From Corythucha ciliata (taxonomy: Eukaryota; Arthropoda; Insecta; Hemiptera; Tingidae): a DNA stretch of 64,000 nucleotides. Where the stretch lies: positions 36,499,253 through 36,563,252 of the forward strand of contig CM075939.1 in NCBI GenBank assembly GCA_038030265.1. The letters are read 5' to 3'. Both the position numbers and the translations under genes were made by a program. Shown piece after piece: positions 58,030-64,000 of the stretch. Under the pieces are notes generated by a model that saw only the letters and a program-made list of their open reading frames with translations, made no database searches and was not told the DNA's origin. How positions within the stretch are numbered: position 1 is the stretch's first letter; every line of letters starts with the position of its first letter.

Positions 58030-59121
58030 AGGAGCGGTTTTAGGCCTCCGTGACAGGGTTGGTGGTAAACTCACACCCACGCACACTGTCTCTGATTCCC
58101 AAAAACCGGATATATTGTATCGCAGTGTCTGAAGTCTGCTCAAGAATCTGGGTGAATTTGGTGTTAGCGATTTGATTTAAACAAACAATTTGGGAATATG
58201 GCACCAGGATCTTGAACATTCTACCTATAACCAAACACTTTAGCTCAATATCTCATGTAATCTGATCCGAAACAAATTCTGCGCGTTTGGCTCTTTCTAA
58301 AACCAAATACATCGCGATTGATCGACCTCTCAAAACCAAATTTTACGCATTTAGCTCGTTTAAATCCAAATTTTATGGATTTTTTGATCCATCGAGAACA
58401 AAATTTCGTTGGTTTGGCTCTTTCAAAACCCAATTTTGGCGATTCACGATGTAAACGGAATTTCATGGCACAGGCTCTTCCTATAATTTTGGTTGATACG
58501 ACAAACTGATTAGGCTCGTTTAAGAACCAAATTTCATGACTTTAGCCCTTTCAGACGACAATGCCGCCTCAAAAATTCGCCTTTCCATAACCAAATGTTC
58601 TAGATTTGGCTTCTTCAAAACAGAATTTATGCCATTTCAGCCACAATTTTCCTCTTTTAAAAACAAAATTTATGGATTTGGGTAACTCAAAAAGTCAAAT
58701 TTTGTTATTTCGTTTATTACAAACGCTAGTCACACGGATTTTGCAACGGAAAACCTCCGCATTTGTCTCCTTCAAATCCAAATGTCAGGCAATTTTGCTC
58801 TTTTAAACCCAAATTCCGAGGGATATATGCTCTTTCAAAATCGAAATTTCGTGGATTTGGCTCTTTCAAATCCAAATTTTTCCGATTTGACTCCTTCAGA
58901 TCCAAACTTTGGTACTACCAATTAATACTAAAAAAAAAGTTTGTAATTATTTTCCAACTACCTATAGTTCTATAGGATCTAGATATCTGATTCGCTCTCT
59001 CTCACATTTGTATCTCTTCAATTTCTCATTCTTTTTTATTCGCCCCTCTCCCCACCTTTCTCCGAGGGTGGCTAAGCTGGCGGGGGTGGTGATCGCCCCC
59101 CCCCCCATAAAACCGCTCCTG
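58030..59121. mobile_element. hAT-like non-autonomous TIR element carrying family 2 minisatellite
   Basis: The left end is CAGGAGCGGTTTTA and the right end is its perfect 14-bp inverted repeat. TCGCACTG (58,022-58,029) and CCGAACTG (59,122-59,129) flank it, an 8-bp duplication matching at six positions. The right subterminal ATCGCCCCCCCC resembles that of the 18.9-kb MITE. Length 1,092 bp; the centre is a family 2 array and there is no transposase. Confidence 0.8.
58240..58915 (+). repeat. Minisatellite family 2 inside the 58.0-kb element
   Basis: About 21 units of AAATTTCGTGGATTTGGCTC then TTTCAAAACC type, same orientation as the 4.1-kb and 31.1-kb blocks. Confidence 0.75.
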
Positions 59122-59349
59122 CCGAACTGTTTGATGCACTTTTTCATATAGCATGGGATTACTGGAATTGTATAAAAATATTGTTTTCATCACTTAATTT
59201 CTCCATCCGACCGTGATTTGTCAGTTGATTTCACGGGAAGAACTCGGTGATAGTAAACCGCATTACCGTTTTTATGCCATTTGAAATCACTCTAATCGAA
59301 ATTTTTCTGTCGTCCACGCCCTCCTCACGGAACAGGCCATCTGTTGCAA

Positions 59350-59480
59350 ACACAAACAGAGTTAGGCGCGGATTCAATGGGAGGGGGGCACAGAGGCAAT
59401 GGTCCCCTCCTTGAAATAAAGGTCACTTATGCAAAACCCATTTCCACAATTTCGTCGGAGGGTGGTCACTTTAATGAACG
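59350..59480. repeat. Repeat edge with AGGCGCGGATTCA motif
   Basis: AGGCGCGGATTCAATGGGAG followed by GGGGGGCACAGAGG resembles the left terminus of the 61.2-kb TIR element (AGGCGCGGATCCAGGGAG). It marks the left side of the hammerhead-bearing region. No matching right end was found. Confidence 0.45.
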
Positions 59481-59733
59481 ACAAAGATGTTGGGGGCAAG
59501 ACCCCATTGGTGCCCGGAGCCGATGAACCACTCCTCATCGGGAACGGAGGTGCCACTGCACTACGATCCCCGCCCCCGACGCTCCATCCGACCCAGCAAA
59601 ACTGAGTCAGGGAGGGTCCGGCTCACCAGGACTGATGAGAACCGTGAGGGCGAAACGGGGACTGGGGATATGGTGTGGCTAGGCGCCACGGCCGAGTTCA
59701 ACAATGAACGACAAGATGTGGGGGCAGGACCCA
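59474..59733 (+). repeat. Pair of ~30-bp direct repeats 229 bp apart
   Basis: AATGAACGACAAAGATG then TTGGGGGCAAGACCC at 59,474 recurs as AATGAACGACAAGATG then TGGGGGCAGGACCC at 59,703. They bracket the plus-strand hammerhead-like motif. A weaker relative lies at about 7,050-7,095, next to the other hammerhead-like copy. Confidence 0.6.
59617..59662 (+). ncRNA. Hammerhead-like core, plus strand, cleavage side lost
   Basis: CTGATGA (59,632-59,638) and GAAA (59,652-59,655) enclose a stem II capped by a GTGA tetraloop (CC/GG plus a G-C closing pair, with an AA/G internal loop). Stem I is TCC-GG/CC-A-GGA with a CTCA loop, directly abutting the core. GG occupies the positions of U16.1 and H17, and no stem III partner is visible upstream, so self-cleavage is unlikely. 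Confidence 0.45.
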
Positions 59734-59767
59734 CCAAACAATGCACCGAAGGTGCGGTCCAGTCTCC

Positions 59768-59838
59768 GTTTCGACCTCAGACCTTCAGCTACCTGAGCTA
59801 CTCGGTCCTCGTCTCATCAGCCCGGCAATGGAGCCGAG
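59768..59838 (-). ncRNA. Hammerhead-like sequence, minus strand
   Basis: CTGATGA (59,820 to 59,814) and GAAAC (59,772 to 59,768) are separated by a long stem II with GAC/GTC and GACC/GGTC helices around a GA-rich internal loop. Stem I CTCGGC/GCCGGG has five Watson-Crick pairs plus one G-T, with a TCCATT loop. It aligns over about 95 nt with the 7.1-kb copy. Its cleavage-site side runs into poly-A, so U16.1 is missing and stem III cannot form as read. Confidence 0.5.
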
Positions 59839-59924
59839 TTTTTTTTTTGTGGTCACCTTCACAAATTTTAGGATCGTTTTCTTAAGGTTGCCACATGAGA
59901 CGGCAGTCGTGGCTTATCAGCCCT

Positions 59925-60660
59925 TCGGACTCTACTCAACGGATAAATTCAGTTCCAGCACAAAACGCCACAACTTGGCCAAAGTTATTGGCCAAGTTAT
60001 TGGAGATATTGGAGGGATTAGTCTTCCATGTGTTTATTATTTCCTTTTCCCCATTTTTGCTTTATCGTTTCTGGTTCAAATTGCGTTAACTGTGAAACCA
60101 TTACTTAACAAAAATGTTCAATTTGTACGTTTCGAGTTGTCGCTGGTCTCTCACCCGATTTTATCGATTTTTTATTTGTTATAACTCGCTGTGCCCCACA
60201 GCGAGAATCTTCCTCGGACTTCGGGGCTGTTGATTGCAGCGCAGAAATCCCGCTGGCGTGTGGGAAAACGTGCGTAAGTGGGGGGGGGGGAGACTGTGAC
60301 ATCGCGGTGAGTGCAGCTCCTTCAAGGCTCGGTCTCATCGAGAATCAGTCTTGATTTTAGGATTTCCCGGGTCGGTGAAATCACACGATACCCGGTGAAT
60401 TTGGGCTATTTGTTTAGACTTGAGAGCCGAACTTGGTTTATTAGCTCTCTCGGACAATGCTCAATTGATAAGTGCAGCCGGCCCCGGCCAAAACGCAACA
60501 GAGGTGTGCGTTTCACGTTGTCGTTTGTTTGGGCCGATTATTTTTAAGACTTCAGAGTGGCCCATCGAGGTCTTTGCGTGCGTCAAGGCTCGACCAAGGA
60601 CTTCCGGCCTGTCGATTGCGTGCCGCCGTTGTGCTGGGAAATTCGTGTGGATCCTTAATA
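59925..60660 (+). repeat. Diverged tandem duplication
   Basis: Segments of 59,925-60,270 recur in order at 60,440-60,660. A CAAAACGC-AACA block, a CGTTTC-x-GTTGTCG...CCGAT block and a GGACTTC-GG-CTGT-GATTGC block are recognisable in both. Short open frames exist, but none is recognised as a protein. Confidence 0.4.
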
Positions 60661-61039
60661 CGAACCAAAGCGGCAAATGGAGCGAGCTCCTTCGATGGCT
60701 CTTTCATCGCCACGTATAGTTATAGTTCTGCGGCCCAAAATTCGGTTATTTTAATGGTAATTGGCCCCGATATTTATCTGACGAGGTTTAAATAATGCGT
60801 GTCCTATGGAGGAAAAATCGGTGCCATCAATACGGATAGAAAGGTCTCCCAAGCCGCGGCCCGCTAAGGAATTAAATGAGTCATGTTAATTAAGCCAAAT
60901 TTCGGATCTTTGTCGCTTCCTCGGGGAGGTCAACTTTTACTCACTGGACGACGCGACGTGGGAATCAGCCGAATTTGATCAAACTTTTCATCTCGCCCAC
61001 CACCCGGCGTCAAGCAGTGCCATCGGGAGGATCGGTGGG

Positions 61040-61059
61040 GATCCTCACCGATGACGGAG
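61040..61059. other. Near-perfect 20-bp palindrome
   Basis: TCGGTGGGGATCCTCACCGA is self-complementary except for one symmetric mismatch pair. Its role is unknown. Confidence 0.4.
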
Positions 61060-61224
61060 GTGATTTTTCAAAGGCCAGTGTTCGACATTTCCTCCTCGCT
61101 AGTATCACAAGCAGGCGTGTCCAACAGCAGGAGGTAAGGTAGCGCCGCGAGCTGCGCAGTGCGCTATGAACTTTTAAAATTGTGTGGTGAAAAGGGGGTT
61201 AGTCACACTGTCAATTGAAGTAGT

Positions 61225-62565
61225 GAGGCGCGGATCCAGGGAGAGGCTCAGAGGAGGTTTGAACCTCGCTTCTTTTGGGGCAGCACTCGTTTTGGTGTCA
61301 GCGTCCCGGGTTTAGCAATTTTTATGGCGTAATTAGCAAACCAAGCAATTTTATAGCGCGAGAGTAGTCAGTTTATCCAGTCCTTTGGTGAATGTAACCC
61401 ATCCAGTGTGGAAGGGGGGGGGGCATGGTCCATGCTCGGTGCGCAAACACCTGTGGCCAGTTTATCGTTTTAGGAGCGCGAATAGCCATGTTTGGCTATT
61501 TTTGGGGTGCATATTTCTATTTTGAAGGCACAAATAGTCTGTAGCCTCTGTAGAGCACAAATGATTGGTTTGGCAATTTTTATACCGTGAATTGCAAGTA
61601 CGAGTATGCCATTTTTGTAGCTGAAATAGCCAGTTTTGCTATTTCAAGGGCAGGAATCTTCAGTTTAGACATTTACAAGGCGAGAAGGCTCAGTTGATCC
61701 AGTTTTGACCCGAGAATTGTCGTTCCAAATCCGTCAATTTAGTCAAAAGTTTAACCATTTTCAATGCGTGAATCGTTAGTTTAACCATTTTATGGACGCG
61801 AACTGTCGGTTTTGGCATTTTTTATGGTGCAAATAGTCCGTCAAGCCGTTTTTAGGGGGCGAGTGGCCCGTTTGCCAGTTCTAAGGCGCGATATTGTCCC
61901 CATGGTTATTTAGGGAGTGAATAGCCAGTTTGATAGTCGTCACTTTTGTCATTTTAGGGATTTTTTTTGCGGGAATTGCCAGTACAGCTATTTCCGAAGC
62001 GAGAAATTGCCAGTCTAGCCGTTTTCCAGGCGGGAATCGTCAGTTTAGCCCACTTTTAGGGCGCAATTAGTCTAAAAGTGTGAATGGTCAGTTTGGCCAT
62101 TATTGGCGCCCAAACGATCTATTGTTCAGTATTCTGGGCAGGAATCGTCGGTTTAAGCATTTTCAGGGCGGGTAGCGTCAGTTCATGACCATTTTTAAAT
62201 CGGGAATCGCTTGTTTTGCTATTTCTAATGCGCGAATGGCCGATTTAGCGACCATTTTCAGAGCGGGAATCTTGATCTATTCAGGCATTTTCAGAGATGG
62301 TCGAATCGTCAGTTTAGCTATTTTTATGCACATGAAGTCAGTTTAAAGCGGTACTTGCCAGTTTGGCAACTTTTAAGGCTCAAATAGTCAGCTTAGCCAT
62401 TTTCAAAGCACGAAACGTCAATTTTACCAGATTATAGTCAGTTTTACCTTTTTTTATGGTGGGAATATCTATTTTTAGGCAGCGAATGGCTGCAATGCCA
62501 TTTTTAGTGGAGCAAAGCGTACAATTTCCCAAGCCTCCTTTGAGCAAATTCTGGATCCACGTCTG
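61225..62565. mobile_element. hAT-like non-autonomous TIR element carrying family 3 minisatellite
   Basis: The left end is GAGGCGCGGATCCAG and the right end, reverse complemented, is CAGACGTGGATCCAG. Both continue with GCTCA-R-AGGAGG after a 5-6-base variable gap. Flanks are GAAGTAGT (61,217-61,224) and AAAGTAGT (62,566-62,573), an 8-bp duplication with one mismatch. The interior is family 3 repeats in reverse orientation and no transposase frame is present. Superfamily assignment is inferred from the ends and the duplication length. Confidence 0.75.
61310..62520 (-). repeat. Minisatellite family 3 inside the 61.2-kb element
   Basis: About 38 diverged units reading GGCGCGAATCGTCAGTTT then AGCCATTTTTA, the reverse complement of the 21-kb and 31-kb arrays. 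Confidence 0.8.
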
Positions 62566-62629
62566 AAAGTAGTACACCTGTTTTCGGACCATTTTACATC
62601 GAAAGAGGCGAGTACCTACTACAATAATA

Positions 62630-62770
62630 CCCCACGAAATTTTTGTTTTTGAAATGAAAAAATCCGTCAAATTAGTTTTTGAGGGAGCCAAATTCTCAAT
62701 ATTTAGGCCTGAAAGAGTGAAAATTTGCGTTTGAAAGGGCCACCGCGGAATTTTGGTATTTAAATAGCAC
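62630..62770 (-). repeat. Minisatellite family 2, short block
   Basis: Four units of CCACGAAATTTTTGTTTTTG type immediately beyond the right end of the 61.2-kb element. Together with that element this mirrors the family 2 to family 3 order at 31.1-32.3 kb. Confidence 0.6.
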
Positions 62771-63493
62771 AAAAATTGGCGGAGCTGGGGTTCATAAAAG
62801 CCAAAAGGACATCTGCACGATGTTCCATTCTTTCTGCAGCTTTTCCGTCATCCTGTGTGCGGCGGGCCCTCCACCTCCCTCGAGCAGTGGAAGCAAGCTT
62901 GCCACGTCGACGGCCCTATAGTCCGTATGGGCAGATTTTGAATTTTTATTCACAGATCTGAATATTCTGTTCCTCGGGCGTCTAATTTGTGGAAGGATAA
63001 ACGGGCTCCCTTGCTCAGCAAAACACCCCCCCCCCCGCAACCATTTTTTCTAAATTGCGCGATTTGAAGGCAAAGAGGCGTTTCAATCAAATTTTCTTCC
63101 TATTAGACGCCACTTAATACTTTAATTCAATGTGGCGGAAAAGATAACTTCAAAGGCTGGCCCCCTTTCCCATGCCTCCCTCCCTTTTTGGGACATGAGG
63201 TGGGTCATTGGGAGGGAGGAGGTTAAGGTCCAATTTAGAGGGAAAATTAGGTGTATCGAGGTCTTGGACCAGAGGTTTTTGTAGAATAAAGCCTTTCTAG
63301 AGTTGGAAATTCAATTTTTGGACGTGAGTCTCCAGATTTCTTGCTGCCTTATAACTATAGGGATGATAGTCATCAGGGGAATAGTCGGCCAGTTTCTCCA
63401 TTTAATTGAAAGTCTACGGGCCAAATCATATACTTTCGTGTTCTAGTAGCAACGTCGATAAATGTTCAAAAACAGATTTATTCACATTTTTAG

Positions 63494-63667
63494 AGCACAC
63501 CCTGCAAGCACCCTGTCATCGTTCTTCAAGATGTCGTGTTCGAAGATCTCCACGCTCTTGTCGAATTCATTTATCACGGCGAAGTCAACGTCCGGCAAAG
63601 ATCGCTGTCGTCGTTCCTTAAAACAGCCGAAGTGTTACGAGTCAGCGGTTTAACTCAACAGTCGGAG
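63494..63667 (+). CDS. br-like: Broad-like BTB transcription factor, second BTB exon
   Basis: A TTTTTAG acceptor opens directly into [14 protein letters not shown], continuing the phase-0 frame of the 57.3-kb exon. The exon carries the rest of the BTB core: [18 protein letters not shown], then [16 protein letters not shown]. These are hallmark BTB-TTK blocks. I end the exon at SE, where GAG|GTGATT gives a donor; reading on would reach a stop and lose similarity. Length is 58 codons, phase 0 on both sides. Confidence 0.88.
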
Positions 63668-63731
63668 GTGATTGCGAAATTGATTTCGAGCGTTTTTTGT
63701 GTGAATAAACTGGACGTTCTTAAATGTATAG

Positions 63732-63863
63732 GCCGTTTCAATGGGGCTGGACAAAGGCGGAGGTCTTTCGGACGGCCGAGGATTCCCACAACACCCTAGG
63801 AGATCGTTGCACAAGCATAGAGAGCGACCCAGTTCGATACCTTTGGAAACTATGGAACAACAG
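63732..63863 (+). CDS. br-like: Broad-like factor, third exon (linker)
   Basis: After a 64-nt intron ending GTATAG, 44 codons stay open in phase 0: a Gly-rich start ([15 protein letters not shown]), then a basic [14 protein letters not shown] segment, ending MEQQ at CAACAG|GTTTGT. It would form the low-complexity linker between the BTB domain and the zinc fingers. The intron lacks a strong pyrimidine tract, so this acceptor is less certain than the others. The unbroken phase on both sides supports it. Confidence 0.7.
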
Positions 63864-63939
63864 GTTTGTAGTATTTTGTTCATTATTTTGTTTTTGTGGA
63901 ATTTGTGTGGAATTGTGTTTTTTTTGTTTTTTTTTCAAG

Positions 63940-64000
63940 GATCATTCGATGCCATTAAAACGTCCGAAAACCGAGTCGAACAACCACAGTGAAATGTCCC
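63940..64000 (+). CDS. br-like: Broad-like factor, fourth exon (partial, runs off the window)
   Basis: A long pyrimidine tract ending TTTTTCAAG precedes a phase-0 frame reading DHSMPLKRPKTESNNHSEMS. The KRPK cluster is a plausible nuclear-localisation signal. The intron before it is 76 nt. Zinc fingers are expected beyond the window edge. Confidence 0.75.

Larger units (their letters stand above)
57449..63493 (+). other. Intron 1 of the Broad-like gene (6,045 bp)
   Basis: Bounded by GTGAGT and a TTTTTAG acceptor. It contains the hAT-like elements at 58,030-59,121 and 61,225-62,565, the hammerhead-like repeat region at 59.4-59.9 kb and a diverged tandem duplication at 59.9-60.7 kb. Plain non-coding DNA fills 57,449-58,021, 59,130-59,350 and 62,775-63,493. 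Confidence 0.85.

Overview
The window is eukaryotic, almost certainly from an arthropod and probably pancrustacean. The best evidence is a spliced BTB gene of the Broad/Tramtrack class at the right edge, with GT-AG introns and one intron of about 6 kb. Other support comes from an SLC15-type peptide transporter, arthropod-style non-LTR and Ty3/gypsy fossils, tRNA-derived SINE-like sequence and many long poly-T, poly-C and poly-G tracts. I see no rRNA, no CRISPR and no bacterial operon structure.

Genes. Two protein genes are well supported. (1) A divergent, apparently intronless proton-oligopeptide-transporter-family ORF lies on the minus strand at 23,247-25,502. (2) The 5' part of a Broad-like BTB transcription factor lies on the plus strand, with exons 57,258-57,448, 63,494-63,667, 63,732-63,863 and 63,940 to beyond the window. 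Its zinc-finger exons would be further right. Possible upstream exons at 41,611-41,652 and 51,177-51,263 both keep its frame. Most other open frames are short, low-complexity or repeat-derived.

Mobile and repetitive layout. 4-6.3 kb: a hAT-like TIR element filled with a degenerate minisatellite (family 1). 6.6-8.3 kb: a mosaic of a 17-bp CCAACCACAGCAAAGGT-like array (family 5), a hammerhead-ribozyme-like sequence, a tRNA-like sequence and more family 1. 12.8-21.1 kb: non-LTR fragments (endonuclease, ORF1 zinc knuckle, reverse transcriptase). These include an inverted duplication of about 0.85 kb in which an endonuclease fragment is joined to an antisense tRNA-like sequence. A 190-bp hAT MITE with a perfect 8-bp target duplication lies at 18.9 kb. 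21.1-22.7 kb: a family 3 array. 25.8-28.5 kb: a decayed Ty3/gypsy pol. 28.6-29.1, 31.1-32.4, 36.6-38.1, 43.5-44.2, 50.0-50.5 and 51.5-52.2 kb: further arrays. 57.4-63.5 kb: intron 1 of the Broad-like gene, which holds two more hAT-like elements and a region with two hammerhead-like motifs on opposite strands.

Main idea. Four different ~30-bp minisatellite families share a TTCGCG-containing core. Three of the blocks that I could delimit sit inside TIR elements with 7-8-bp or near-8-bp target duplications. This suggests non-autonomous hAT-like transposons whose interiors are expanded, rapidly diverging repeat arrays, with hammerhead-ribozyme-bearing repeats scattered among them. This comes from reading the sequence by eye; no alignment, folding or database search was run.
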